DNA of 64,000 nt from positions 1 to 64,000 of the forward strand of contig NZ_VSEY01000030.1 of the NCBI RefSeq assembly GCF_008086045.1, read 5' to 3'. The notes under the pieces are model-generated. The model was not told the DNA's origin. It did not search any database and worked only from the letters and a program-made list of their open reading frames with translations. The stretch is from Nonomuraea sp. PA05 (lineage in GTDB: Bacteria > Actinomycetota > Actinomycetes > Streptosporangiales > Streptosporangiaceae). Shown here in pieces: positions 33,104 to 41,778 of the stretch. How positions within the stretch are numbered: position 1 is the first letter of the stretch; every line of letters begins with the position of its first letter. Position numbers and translations under genes: made by a program.

Positions 33104-34117
33104 GTGCTTCCACCTCGGATCGTGCGCCGGCTCGTGCTGGCGCCCCTGGTCATCGTGCTGACCGTGTTCATGGTGGTGACGCTGCCGCTGTGGCTGGTCG
33201 TCGCGGCCGCCGCCGCACTCCGGCTGCCGCCGCCGCAGCGCAGGAGCGCGCGGTTCGTCTGGTTCGCGGTGGTGTGGCTGACGCTGGAGTCGGCCGTGCT
33301 GGCCGCCTGCGCGTGGTTGTGGGTGGCGGGCGGGGCCCGGCGGCAGGAGCGCCACTACGCGCTGATCAAGTGGTTCCTGGAGAAGGTCTTCACGACAGCC
33401 GTGCACATCTTCCAGTTGCGCGTGGACATCGAGGAGCCGGAGCTCGCGGAGCTCGCGGCGGGGGAGGGCCGGCAGGTCAAGCCGATCATCGTGCTGTCCA
33501 GGCACGCGGGCCCCGGCGACTCCTTCCTGCTGATCCATCAGCTGCTGGAGCGCTACGACCGCCGGCCCCGCATCGTGATGAAGGCCGCGCTCCAGTACGA
33601 CCCCTCGCTCGACGTGGTCATCAACCGCCTGCCGAACGCGTTCGTCCCCCGAAAGTCCGGCCACACGTTGGTGATCGAGGAGATTCGCCGCCTGTCCGCC
33701 ACGATGAGCGGCCAGGACGCCCTGGTGATCTTCCCCGAGGGCGGCAACTTCACCCCGCGCCGCCGCCAGAAGGCGATCGCCCGCCTGGAGGAGAAGGGGC
33801 TGCTCGCCGAGGCGGAGCGGGCGCGCGGCATGGACCACCTGCTTCCGCCGCGCCCGAACGGCGCCATCGCGGCCATCGAGGCGTGCCCGTCGGCGGACGT
33901 CGTCTTCGTCGCGCACACCGGCCTCGACGACCTGGTCACGATCCGCGACATCTGGCGCTACCTGCCTGTCCGCGCGCACATCACCGCCAAGTGGTGGCGG
34001 GTGCCCGCCGCCGCCGTCCCCCGCGAGCGGGAGGACAGGATCGACTGGCTGTACGACCACTGGGAGCGCATCGACGAGTGGATCACCGCCCAGCGCATGG
34101 CCGCCAGGCACGGTTGA
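33104..34117 (+). CDS. Membrane acyltransferase, PlsC/LPLAT-like
   Basis: A 337-residue protein starting at GTG 33104 behind GAAGGAGG. Two or three N-terminal membrane helices (about 8-38 and 50-76) are followed by a lysophospholipid acyltransferase domain. The catalytic H-x4-D motif is His134-Asp139 in SRHAGPGDS, and the substrate motif FPEGGNFT (210-217) replaces the usual EGT-R. It should transfer acyl groups to a lysolipid or glycerol-phosphate acceptor. Coupling with the patatin gene upstream suggests acyl-chain remodelling. Confidence 0.85.
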   Translation: MLPPRIVRRLVLAPLVIVLTVFMVVTLPLWLVVAAAAALRLPPPQRRSARFVWFAVVWLTLESAVLAACAWLWVAGGARRQERHYALIKWFLEKVFTTAVHIFQLRVDIEEPELAELAAGEGRQVKPIIVLSRHAGPGDSFLLIHQLLERYDRRPRIVMKAALQYDPSLDVVINRLPNAFVPRKSGHTLVIEEIRRLSATMSGQDALVIFPEGGNFTPRRRQKAIARLEEKGLLAEAERARGMDHLLPPRPNGAIAAIEACPSADVVFVAHTGLDDLVTIRDIWRYLPVRAHITAKWWRVPAAAVPREREDRIDWLYDHWERIDEWITAQRMAARHG

Positions 34118-34211
34118 GATCTTCGGTGGTGATTCGTCCCTCATGCCCGGCTGCGGGCGTCTATGTTGATCTCTGACAGCAAGAAGCATGGACGCCGACG
34201 GGGAGGCACGA

Positions 34212-35024
34212 ATGGGCGAGGGGCCCGAGATCGACAGGGCGGCGGGCCTGGCCCGCATCGACACCTCAGTCCCGCACCCGGCCCGCGTGTGGGACTACTG
34301 GCTGGGCGGCAAGGACAACTACGCGCCCGACCGCGAGGTCGGCGACCAGATCGTGAAGGTCATGCCGGACCTGCCGGTCAACGCCCGCGCCGAGCGCGAG
34401 TTCATCGGCCGCGCCGTGCGCCACCTGGCCGGTGAGTGCGGCGTCGACCAGTTTCTCGACGTGGGCACGGGCATCCCGACGGAGAGCAACACCCACGGGG
34501 TGGCGCAGTCGGTCAACCCCGCCGCCAAGATCGTGTACGTCGACAACGACCCCATCGTGCTCGTCCACGCCAGGGCCCTGCTGGTCGGCACCGAGCAGGG
34601 CGAGACCGACTACATCGACGCCGACCTGCGCGAGCCCGAGCACATCCTGCGCGAGGCCGCGCGGACGCTCGACTTCTCCCGCCCGATCGCGCTGATGCTC
34701 ATGGGCGTGCTGGAGTTCGTCCCCGACGCCGATCAGGCGCACGCCGCGGTCGGCACGCTGGTCAAGGCGCTGCCGCCGGGCAGCTACCTGGCGATCGCAC
34801 ACAGCCTGCGCAGCCCGTCCATGGAGGAGGCCGCCGCCCGCTGGAACGCCAGCGGGGCGACGCCGCTCGCGTTGCGGACGGAGGCGGAGCTGCTGGCGTT
34901 CTTCGACGGCATGGAGCTGGTGGAGCCGGGGCTGGTGTCGCTGCCGAAGTGGCGGCCGGAGCCTGACACGAGCTTCACCGACCGCGAGGTGTTCCAGTAC
35001 GGCGTCGTCGGCCGCAAGCCGTAA
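34212..35024 (+). CDS. SAM-dependent methyltransferase, PF04672 family
   Basis: A 270-residue member of the actinomycete-specific Methyltransf_19 (formerly DUF574) family. It shows the diagnostic RVWDYWLGGKDNYAPDRE (about 20-40), QFLDVGTGIPTESNTH (about 78-93) and VYVDNDPIVLVHARALL. The start at ATG 34212 has GGGGAGG nearby; ATG 34188 lacks one. Biological substrates of this family are mostly unknown; genomes of Streptomyces and Nonomuraea carry dozens of paralogues. A 25-base partial copy of the 3' end lies downstream. It converges with cobQ. Confidence 0.9.
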   Translation: MGEGPEIDRAAGLARIDTSVPHPARVWDYWLGGKDNYAPDREVGDQIVKVMPDLPVNARAEREFIGRAVRHLAGECGVDQFLDVGTGIPTESNTHGVAQSVNPAAKIVYVDNDPIVLVHARALLVGTEQGETDYIDADLREPEHILREAARTLDFSRPIALMLMGVLEFVPDADQAHAAVGTLVKALPPGSYLAIAHSLRSPSMEEAAARWNASGATPLALRTEAELLAFFDGMELVEPGLVSLPKWRPEPDTSFTDREVFQYGVVGRKP

Positions 35025-35067
35025 GGCGTTTTCTGGAGGCGGCGTCGGTCGCGAGCCGGAGCGCGTT
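35006..35067. repeat. Partial duplication of methyltransferase 3' end
   Basis: 25 bases at 35006-35030 (spanning the stop codon) recur at 35043-35067 with 20 of 25 identical, a 37-bp period. It looks like an old short duplication across the stop codon. Confidence 0.5.
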
Positions 35068-35083
35068 CGGGGGCGGTCGCTTC

Positions 35084-36568
35084 TCACACGGTGCCGGGCG
35101 GCAGCGTCGGCATGCCCTGTGGCGGGCCGTGCTCGATGAGGCGGAGCAGCGCGTCCGTGTCGAGGTGCTGCTCCACCAGGTCGCCCAGCGCGTCGAGCCG
35201 CTGCTCGCGCAGCCCCGCGAAGTCGGTGGCCGGGTCGGGCACGAAGTCACGCCCCGCCCGCGCGGCCACGTCGGCGAGGAAGGCACGGCGGAAGCCGTCG
35301 TTCTCCAGGGCGCCGTGCCAGGTGGTGCCCCAGACGTCGCCGACCCGGCAGCCGTCGAGGAACGGCTCGCCGCCCTCGACCGTGGCGATCCCGTGGTGGA
35401 TCTCGTAGGCCCGCACCGGCTGCCCGTAGGCCGTGCCCGCGGGCCTGGCCAGGCGCTTGTCCTGGCCGAAGCGCACCCGTACGGGCAGGAGGCCCAGCCC
35501 CTCGACGCGCCCGGCGCCCGACTCGACCTCGTCCACGATCTCCTCGGCGAGCATCTGGTAGCCGCCGCAGATCCCCAGCACCGGCCCCTTCCTGCCGCGG
35601 ACGGCCGCCGCCAGCCCGGTCTCGCGCAGCCAGGCCAGGTCGGAGACGGTGGCGCGGGAGCCGGGCAGCACGACCAGGTCGGCGTCGTCCAGCTCGGCGG
35701 GGTCGGTGGCGAAACGCACCACGACACCCGGCTCGGCGGCCAGCGCGTCCACGTCGGTGAAGTTGGAGATCCTGGGCAGCCGCACGACCGCCACCCGCAG
35801 GGTCTGCCGTCCGTACGGGGCGCGCACGGCGACGTGGCGGTTGTCGAGGGCCAGTGAGTCCTCCACGTCCAGCCAGAGCCCGTCGAGCCAGGGCAGCACC
35901 CCGTACACCGAGCGCCCGGTCAGCTTCCTGATCATGTCGAGCCCCGGCTCCAGCAGCTCCTTCGCGCCCCTGAACTTGTTGACCACGAACCCGGCGACGT
36001 GCGACTGGTCGGCGGCGTCCAGCAGGCCCACCGTGCCGTAGAACGCGGCGAACACGCCGCCTCTGTCGATGTCCCCGACCACGATGACCGGCAGGTTCGC
36101 GGCCCTGGCCAGGCCCATGTTGGCGAGGTCGCCGCGGCGCAGGTTGATTTCGGCGGGGCTGCCCGCCCCCTCGCACACCACCACGTCGTACTGCTTGCGC
36201 AGCCGCTCCAGCGCCTCCAGGGCGGTGTCGCGCAGCAGGTCCTTGAGCGCGCCGTACTCCATGGCGTCCACGTCCGCCACCGGGCTGCCCATGAGGACGA
36301 CCTGGCTGCGGCGGTCGCTGCCCGGCTTGAGGAGGATCGGGTTCATGTCGGCGACGGGTTCGAGGCCGCAGGCCTGCGCCTGCATGGCCTGGGCGCGGCC
36401 GATCTCGGTGCCGCCGGCGGTGACGTACGAGTTGAGCGACATGTTCTGCGCCTTGTAGGGCGCCACCCGGATGCCCTGACGGGCCAGCCAGCGGCAGATG
36501 CCGGCCGTGACCACGCTCTTGCCCGCGTCCGACGTGGTGCCCGCGACCAGCAATGCCCCCTTGACCAT
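35084..36568 (-). CDS. cobQ: Cobyric acid synthase CobQ
   Basis: A 494-residue glutamine-dependent amidotransferase of cobalamin synthesis that amidates four side chains of adenosylcobyrinic acid a,c-diamide to give cobyric acid. The N-terminal dethiobiotin-synthetase-like ATPase has the P-loop AGTTSDAGKS (9-18). The C-terminal class I glutaminase domain has nucleophile Cys near 333 in GICGGYQML and the YEIHHG motif near 395. The ATG start at 36568 is preferred; GTG 36583 is in frame. No other cobalamin genes or B12 riboswitch were seen nearby, so it is isolated from the pathway operons. Confidence 0.95.
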   Translation of the reverse strand: MVKGALLVAGTTSDAGKSVVTAGICRWLARQGIRVAPYKAQNMSLNSYVTAGGTEIGRAQAMQAQACGLEPVADMNPILLKPGSDRRSQVVLMGSPVADVDAMEYGALKDLLRDTALEALERLRKQYDVVVCEGAGSPAEINLRRGDLANMGLARAANLPVIVVGDIDRGGVFAAFYGTVGLLDAADQSHVAGFVVNKFRGAKELLEPGLDMIRKLTGRSVYGVLPWLDGLWLDVEDSLALDNRHVAVRAPYGRQTLRVAVVRLPRISNFTDVDALAAEPGVVVRFATDPAELDDADLVVLPGSRATVSDLAWLRETGLAAAVRGRKGPVLGICGGYQMLAEEIVDEVESGAGRVEGLGLLPVRVRFGQDKRLARPAGTAYGQPVRAYEIHHGIATVEGGEPFLDGCRVGDVWGTTWHGALENDGFRRAFLADVAARAGRDFVPDPATDFAGLREQRLDALGDLVEQHLDTDALLRLIEHGPPQGMPTLPPGTV

Positions 36569-36640
36569 GAGATCACCGTACACGCCGGGAATTTCCCCAG
36601 ATTTCCCTCTTCACGAACGCTGTGACTTCTGCCACTCTGT

Positions 36641-36670
36641 CTAGAACATTGCCCTAGAACTCAATTCTAG
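36641..36670. promoter_or_regulatory. CTAGAA palindrome and direct repeat upstream of MFS gene
   Basis: CTAGAA (36654-36659), CTCAA, TTCTAG (36665-36670): perfect arms, plus a further CTAGAAC at 36641-36647 in direct orientation, 13 bp upstream of the CTAGAAC at 36654. It sits 24 bases before the MFS start, in an unusually AT-rich stretch. Likely operator of an unlinked regulator. Confidence 0.6.
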
Positions 36671-36693
36671 ATTTCCCTACGGAAAGGGTGGGC

Positions 36694-38019
36694 ATGGTCG
36701 GGACGTTCGGTTCGCCACGGACAGGCACCATCGACGCGCAGTCCCGCGCGCCATTCGGCTGGGCACCCCTCGTGGTGCTCTTCATCGTCGGGCTAGTGGA
36801 CCGGATCGAGCACAACCTGCTGTCGGGCGTGCTCCCGCTCATCCAGAAGGAATGGGGCTTCAGCGACACCGCCGCCGGCTCCATCCCGACGGCCGCCGCG
36901 CTGGCCGCCGTCGTGGTGTCGCTACCCGCCGGATACCTGGCGGACCGCTTCAGCCGCACCCGCATCATCACGATCGTCGTCTTCTGCTGGGCCATCGCCA
37001 CCCTCGGCTCCGGCCTCGCGACCGGCTTCGCGATGTTCTACCTCATGCGCGTGTTCCTGGCCGCGGCCGAGAACATCGACAACCCGGCCGCGGGCAGCCT
37101 GCTCGCCGACTACTACCCGCCGGTCAGCCGGGCCAAGGCGTACGGGCTGACGCGCGTCACCACGTACCTGGGCGGCGTCGGCACCCTGCTCGGCGGGGTG
37201 CTGGCCGACGCGTTCTCGTGGCGCACGGCGTTCCTCATCATGGTCGTCCCCGGCGTGCTCACCGCGGTGCTCGTGTGGTTCCTGCGCGAGCCGCGACGCG
37301 GCGAGCTCGACCGGCTCGTCGCCACCGGCGAGGCCGCCTCCGAGCCGGACGACGCGAAGCAGCCGCAGGTCAAGCCGCCGTTCTGGGCGCAGCTCCGCCA
37401 GGTGGTGGCCATCCCCACGCTGCTGTTCGTCTGCGCCGGCCTGGCGCTGCTCAGCCTCGGCCTGGCCGGCGTCTTCTTCTGGCTGCCCACGCTCATGGTG
37501 CGCGGCTTCGGCGCCAGTGTGGGCGCGGCCGGGTCCATCAGCGGCCTGATCACCATCGCGGGCACGCTGGTCGGCACCCTCGTCGGCTCCTGGCTCGGCA
37601 GGAAGTGGCACGGCACCCGCAAGGGCGGCAGGCTGCTGGCGGGCGGCAGCGGCATCACGGCCGGCTCGCTGGTGCTGGCCGCGGCGCTGTCCATGGACTC
37701 GCTCCTCGGGCTCACGGCCCTGGTGCTGGTGGCCTGCTCGCTGATGTCGATCGCGATCCCCAACATGACCGCCTGCCTGGCGGACGTCGTCCCGGCCGCC
37801 TCGCGCGGCCTCGGCTTCGCCGTCCTGCAGCTCCTGCTCACGTTCGGCACCGCGTTCGGCTCGCTCGTCGTCGGCATCGCCTCCGACCAGTTCGGGTCGC
37901 TGCTGTCCGGCATGTACGTCCTGGTCGTGCCCATGGCCATCGGCGGCCTGCTCACGCTGGGAGCCAGGGCCTCGTTCGAGCGGGACGCGCGCAAGGTCAT
38001 GGAGGCCGCGGGCCGCTGA
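36694..38019 (+). CDS. MFS transporter (Spinster-like)
   Basis: A 441-residue major facilitator with about 12 transmembrane helices. The start at ATG 36694 follows GGAAAGG. The cytoplasmic loop 2-3 motif is GYLADRFSRTR (about 76-86), and charged residues ENIDNPAAGSLLADYYPP in helix 4-5 match the Spns/Spinster-like branch, as does GLVDRIEHNLLSGVLP in helix 1. The substrate is unknown; family members export lipids, aromatic compounds or drugs. A single gene divergent from cobQ, with its own palindromic upstream site and a strong downstream terminator. Confidence 0.9.
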   Translation: MVGTFGSPRTGTIDAQSRAPFGWAPLVVLFIVGLVDRIEHNLLSGVLPLIQKEWGFSDTAAGSIPTAAALAAVVVSLPAGYLADRFSRTRIITIVVFCWAIATLGSGLATGFAMFYLMRVFLAAAENIDNPAAGSLLADYYPPVSRAKAYGLTRVTTYLGGVGTLLGGVLADAFSWRTAFLIMVVPGVLTAVLVWFLREPRRGELDRLVATGEAASEPDDAKQPQVKPPFWAQLRQVVAIPTLLFVCAGLALLSLGLAGVFFWLPTLMVRGFGASVGAAGSISGLITIAGTLVGTLVGSWLGRKWHGTRKGGRLLAGGSGITAGSLVLAAALSMDSLLGLTALVLVACSLMSIAIPNMTACLADVVPAASRGLGFAVLQLLLTFGTAFGSLVVGIASDQFGSLLSGMYVLVVPMAIGGLLTLGARASFERDARKVMEAAGR

Positions 38020-38030
38020 CGGCGGCATGA

Positions 38031-38061
38031 GAAGGGGGCGTGGCCCGGCCACGCCCCCTTC
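38031..38061. terminator. Bidirectional hairpin terminator
   Basis: Perfect 13-bp stem (GAAGGGGGCGTGG at 38031-38043 with its complement at 38049-38061), five-base loop, between convergent genes ending at 38019 (+) and 38064 (-). Confidence 0.85.
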
Positions 38062-38063
38062 GT

Positions 38064-38345
38064 TCAGCTTCGCCGCTCGCGTTCCTCCTGCGAGTACGGC
38101 TGAGCCGGCTGCTGCTGCTGAGGCGGGTACGGCGGCCGCTGAGTGTTCTCAGGGCCGGTGCCGCCGGACCCGCCGCCGTAGCGGCGCTGCACGGCGTCCA
38201 CACCCTTGGTGATCTGGTCGTCGTACTTGTGCCCGGTGCGCTCCTTCACGTACCGCTCGGCGCGGTCAAGCGCCTGGTCGGCCTGCTTGGAGTGCCCTCT
38301 GGCAAGGTTCTCCGCCTTCTTCAGCCAGTCTCCTATGCGGCTCAT
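38064..38345 (-). CDS. MT0933-like (Rv0909) antitoxin homologue
   Basis: A 93-residue protein whose first 55 residues match the actinobacterial MT0933/Rv0909 antitoxin pattern: a short amphipathic start, then SKQADQALDRAERYVKERTG and HKYDDQITKGVDAVQ. The tail (about 56-93) is Gly/Pro/Gln-rich and disordered. In M. tuberculosis the family pairs with a SRPBCC-fold toxin (Rv0910). Here no toxin gene adjoins it: the neighbours are the MFS gene and an ABC exporter. It may be a solitary homologue with a stress or envelope role. Confidence 0.8.
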   Translation of the reverse strand: MSRIGDWLKKAENLARGHSKQADQALDRAERYVKERTGHKYDDQITKGVDAVQRRYGGGSGGTGPENTQRPPYPPQQQQPAQPYSQEERERRS

Positions 38346-38492
38346 GACCCATTCCCCGTTCCTTCAGACTCCGGTCCTTGCCCCTACCCCGGTAACCCCG
38401 GTTGATGTTTGCCGGGCTCCGGAAGCGAACCTGGGCACAAGCTGCCGTACCTGGTCCATGACGCCAGGCCCGGCAAGCGGGACGATGCGGGC

Positions 38493-39404
38493 ATGACAGC
38501 AGTAGTGCAGGCCGAAGGGCTGACCAAGTACTACGGCAGGCGCCGGGGCCTGGAAGACCTCACGCTGGAGATCCAGCCTGGGGAGATCTTCGGTTACCTG
38601 GGGCCGAACGGCGCGGGCAAGACCACCACGCTGCGGCTCCTGCTCGACGTGATCAGGCCCACCCGCGGCACGCTGCGCGTGCTCGGTGGAGCCCCGCGCG
38701 AGCCCGCCACCCGCGCCAGGATCGGCTACCTGCCGGGCGAGCTCGTCCTGGAGGGCCGCGACCGCGCCGCCGACTACCTGCGCTTCCTCGGACAGGTGCG
38801 CGGCGGCGTGCCGGTCTCCCGCATCGAGGCGCTGGCCGAACGGTTCGACGCCGACCTGACCGTGCCGATGCGCAAGCTCTCCAAGGGCAACAAGCAGAAG
38901 ATCGGGCTGATCCAGGCGTTCATGCACGAGCCCGAGTTCGTCATCCTCGACGAGCCCACCATGGGGCTGGACCCGCTGGTGCAGCAGGAGTTCCTGGCGC
39001 TGGTGCGCGAGGTGCGCACCTCCGGGCGTACCGTCCTGATGTCCTCGCACGTGCTGGCCGAGGTGGAGAGCGTCTCCGACCGGGTCGGCATCGTCCGCGC
39101 GGGCCGGCTCGTCGCCGTCGAGAACGTCGCCGCGCTGCGCGAGAAGGCCGTGCGCAGGATCGAACTGCACTTCGAGTCGCCCGTCCCCGCCTCCGCCTTC
39201 GAGAACCTGCCGGGCGTGCGGGACCTGCGCGTCGAAGGAGCCGGCGTACGCTGCACCATCGACGGACGGCCCGACGCGCTCATCAAGGCGGCTGCCGCAT
39301 TCACGGTCGTCCACCTGGTCAGCGCCGAACCGGACCTCGAAGAGATCTTCCTGACCTACTACAGCGGCGAGGAGGAGCACGATGATCGCCAGAAGCCTGC
39401 GTGA
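38493..39404 (+). CDS. ABC-2 type exporter ATP-binding protein
   Basis: A 303-residue ATPase starting at ATG 38493. Walker A is GPNGAGKTT (about 38-46), the signature LSKGNKQK deviates from the canonical LSGGQ as is common in CcmA-type exporters, Walker B is FVILDEPTMGLD, and the H-loop is SSHV. The C-terminal 80 residues form the accessory domain of DrrA-like ATPases. It overlaps the permease gene by 23 bases, indicating one transcript. It likely exports a drug or lipid. The PucR regulator encoded third may control it. Confidence 0.93.
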   Translation: MTAVVQAEGLTKYYGRRRGLEDLTLEIQPGEIFGYLGPNGAGKTTTLRLLLDVIRPTRGTLRVLGGAPREPATRARIGYLPGELVLEGRDRAADYLRFLGQVRGGVPVSRIEALAERFDADLTVPMRKLSKGNKQKIGLIQAFMHEPEFVILDEPTMGLDPLVQQEFLALVREVRTSGRTVLMSSHVLAEVESVSDRVGIVRAGRLVAVENVAALREKAVRRIELHFESPVPASAFENLPGVRDLRVEGAGVRCTIDGRPDALIKAAAAFTVVHLVSAEPDLEEIFLTYYSGEEEHDDRQKPA

Positions 39405-40173
39405 CCACCGGCGGATGCTGATCTGGTGGACCATCGGCATCAGCGCCTTCATCGCCCTGTACCTGAACGTCTACGCCAGCGTCCAGCAGAACCCGGAGGT
39501 GTACGGCCCCGCCGCCGCCGCCAAGTTCCCCGGCCCGCTCCGCGACCTCATGGGCGGCATGACGGACATGGTCTCCGGCGCCGGCTACCTCCAGACGGTC
39601 GTCTACCAGCTCTTCGTTCCCATGCTGTTCATCGCCTGCGCCACCCTCCTGGCCAACCGGGCACTCGCGGGGCCCGAGGAGACCGGCACGCTGGAGCTGA
39701 TCGTCACCCTGCCGGTGGACCGGCGGCGGCTGGTCCTCGACAAGCTCGCCGCCCTGGCCCTCAGCCTGCTCCTCGTCGCCGCCGGGACGTTCGTCGTCGC
39801 CGCGGGGAGCAGCGCGCTCGTGGACACGGGGGTGCCGCTCGACCGGATCCTCGCCGGGCACACCGGAGTGCTCCTGCTCGGCCTCTTCTTCGGCACCGTG
39901 GCCCTCACCGTCGGCGCCGCCACCGGCCGCCGGCTCGTCGCCTCCGCCGTCGTCGGCGTGTGGGTCGCGGCCGGCTACACCGTCGTCACCGTGGGCCGGT
40001 CCGTGGAGGCCATCGCCTGGCTGAAATGGGTATCGCCCTTCCACTACTACGCCGAAGGCAGGCCCATCTTCGAAGGGCTGCCCGTCGGGGACTACCTTGT
40101 TCTGGCGGGGGCCACGGCCGTGCTCGCGCTCACCGCGGTGCTCGCCTTCGACAGGCGTGACGTAGGAGTCTGA
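39382..40173 (+). CDS. ABC-2 type exporter permease
   Basis: A 263-residue membrane protein with six predicted helices, starting at ATG 39382 inside the ATPase gene. The large extracellular loop after helix 1 and the conserved cytoplasmic EETGTLELIVTLPVDRRRL (about 95-113) identify the ABC-2 family. It forms the channel for the ATPase encoded upstream. Its stop overlaps the start of the PucR gene by one base (TGATG), so the three genes are translationally coupled. Confidence 0.92.
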   Translation: MIARSLRDHRRMLIWWTIGISAFIALYLNVYASVQQNPEVYGPAAAAKFPGPLRDLMGGMTDMVSGAGYLQTVVYQLFVPMLFIACATLLANRALAGPEETGTLELIVTLPVDRRRLVLDKLAALALSLLLVAAGTFVVAAGSSALVDTGVPLDRILAGHTGVLLLGLFFGTVALTVGAATGRRLVASAVVGVWVAAGYTVVTVGRSVEAIAWLKWVSPFHYYAEGRPIFEGLPVGDYLVLAGATAVLALTAVLAFDRRDVGV

Positions 40174-41510
40174 TGGCGATCTCCGAGCCGCCCGCCGACC
40201 TGCTCAAAGGGCACCGGCAGCGGCTGGCCGACCACGCGGCGACCGGTCGCCTGCCCGATCGTGAGGCCCTGGACGCCTACCGCGCCGCCGGGACCAGGGC
40301 CGCCGAGCTGGGGGTGCCGCTGCGGGCGCTGGTCGATGCCGCGCTCGCCGCCGGGGAGGGGGTGCCGGGGGTGGTGCCGGCGCTGCGGAAGGCTGTTTCG
40401 GCGTTGATGGAGGGGTATGAGGCGGCGCAGCTCGCGGCCATTCGTAGTGAGGAGAGTGCGCGGCGGGAGTTCGTGGATGATCTGCTGCAGGGGCGGGCTG
40501 AGCGGTTGGCTGAGCGGGCTGAGCATTTCGGGCTGCGGCTGGCGGAGTCTTATGTGGTGGCGGTGGCGCGCGGGCTGCGCACCGGCGCCTCGGGGGACGG
40601 CTCGGGGGGCGGCTCGGGGGGCGGCTCGGGGGGCGGCTTCGGGCACGGCTTCGGGCACGGCTTCGGGCACGGCTTCGGGCACGGTGGCCAGGACGGCGAT
40701 GGCCTTGGGGGTGGCGGCCAGGACGGCCGTGGCCTTGGGGGTGGCGGCCAGGACGGCCGTGGCCTTGGGGGTGGCGGCCAGGACGGCCGTGGCCTTGGGG
40801 GCCGCGACCAGGACGGCCGTGGCCTTGGGGGCGGCGGCCAGGATCGCCGTGGCTTAGGGGGCGGCGATGGCCTTGAAGACGGCGCCAGGGACCACTCCGG
40901 GGGCGCCGCACCGGACTGGGGCAGGATCGAACGCGACCTGATCGCCCGCTTCGGCTCCCACAACGTGCTCATCGCCGTCCGCGACGCCCTGCTCGTCTGC
41001 GTCGCCCCCGCCACCCTCCCCGCCGCCGTGGGCGAATTCACCCACCACGTACGCACCCGCTTCCCACCCGGCTGGCGCGTCGGCGTCGGCCGGGCCCACC
41101 GCGGACCGGGGGGAGTGGTGACCTCCTACCGCGAGGCGGCCCAGGCTCTGGAACTGGCCGACGGACTCCGCCTCGCCACCGAGGTGGTCAAGGCCGCTGA
41201 CCTGCTGGTCTTTCCTGTGCTGTTGCGCGACAGGAGCGCCATCGAAGATCTGGTGACCAGTGTGCTCAGCCCGCTGCTGGAGGCGCGGGGCGGGCATGAG
41301 CCGCTGCTGGAGACGTTGGAGGCGATCTTCGCCTCCCAGGGGAACCAGACGGCCGCGGCACGGCGGCTGAAGGTCAGCGCTCGGGCGGTGACGTACCGGC
41401 TGGAACGCATCCGCCGCCTGACCGGCTTCTCACCCGACGACCCGACCCAGCGCTTCACCCTGGAAACAGCCGTCCTGGGCGCCCGCCTCCTCGGCTGGCC
41501 CTTCGACTGA
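40173..41510 (+). CDS. PucR-family regulator with ~95-residue tandem-repeat insert
   Basis: A 445-residue protein. The N-terminal helical region (about 1-138) and the GGDEF-like/PucR central part (about 245-360) are split by a low-complexity insert at about 139-233. This insert contains (GGGS)n, four FGHG units and six QDGRGLGGG-type decapeptides. The C-terminal PucR helix-turn-helix is at about 385-440 (NQTAAARRLKVSARAVTYRLERIRRLTGF). It is translationally coupled to an ABC exporter (1-base overlap), so it probably regulates that operon. The insert is in frame throughout and would be a flexible His-containing linker. The nucleotide repeats are nearly perfect, so length may vary between strains. 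Confidence 0.85.
   Translation: MAISEPPADLLKGHRQRLADHAATGRLPDREALDAYRAAGTRAAELGVPLRALVDAALAAGEGVPGVVPALRKAVSALMEGYEAAQLAAIRSEESARREFVDDLLQGRAERLAERAEHFGLRLAESYVVAVARGLRTGASGDGSGGGSGGGSGGGFGHGFGHGFGHGFGHGGQDGDGLGGGGQDGRGLGGGGQDGRGLGGGGQDGRGLGGRDQDGRGLGGGGQDRRGLGGGDGLEDGARDHSGGAAPDWGRIERDLIARFGSHNVLIAVRDALLVCVAPATLPAAVGEFTHHVRTRFPPGWRVGVGRAHRGPGGVVTSYREAAQALELADGLRLATEVVKAADLLVFPVLLRDRSAIEDLVTSVLSPLLEARGGHEPLLETLEAIFASQGNQTAAARRLKVSARAVTYRLERIRRLTGFSPDDPTQRFTLETAVLGARLLGWPFD
40588..40870 (+). repeat. Coding tandem repeats: 12-bp and 30-bp arrays in pucR-like gene
   Basis: Three sub-arrays: about three 12-bp ggctcggggggc units (40588-40634), four exact ggcttcgggcac units (40635-40682), and six 30-bp units (40691-40870) starting ggacggccgtgg. 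All unit lengths are multiples of three. Confidence 0.95.
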
Positions 41511-41660
41511 CCAGCCCACCCGTCCGAACGGCGCCCCGCACACCGCCCAGCACCTGAGCGGCCCCAGACACCAAGCCACCCGCCGCCCACGACTCACACC
41601 GGGAACACCCGCCCAGCCCCTCAGAACGAGCTTCAATCCGCCCAGATACGCACGCCGCGC

Positions 41661-41724
41661 CTCACACGCGTCCGGCCTCACACGCGTCCGGCCTCACACG
41701 CGCCCGTCCTCACACGCGCCCGGC
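41661..41724. repeat. Four 16-bp direct repeats in intergenic region
   Basis: ctcacacgcg(t/c)ccg(g/t)c repeated four times without spacer, within the 268-base gap 41511-41778 that otherwise holds no recognisable gene. The array is downstream of both convergent genes. Confidence 0.9.
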
Positions 41725-41778
41725 CCCACCCGGCCCGACCACCCGCCGCCCGACCACTCCCGGTGGGCCGCACCCCGT

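Noticed and set aside
36569..36693. Cobalamin riboswitch upstream of cobQ
   Set aside because: The leader is short and lacks a recognisable B12-box; the palindrome there lies closer to the divergent MFS gene.
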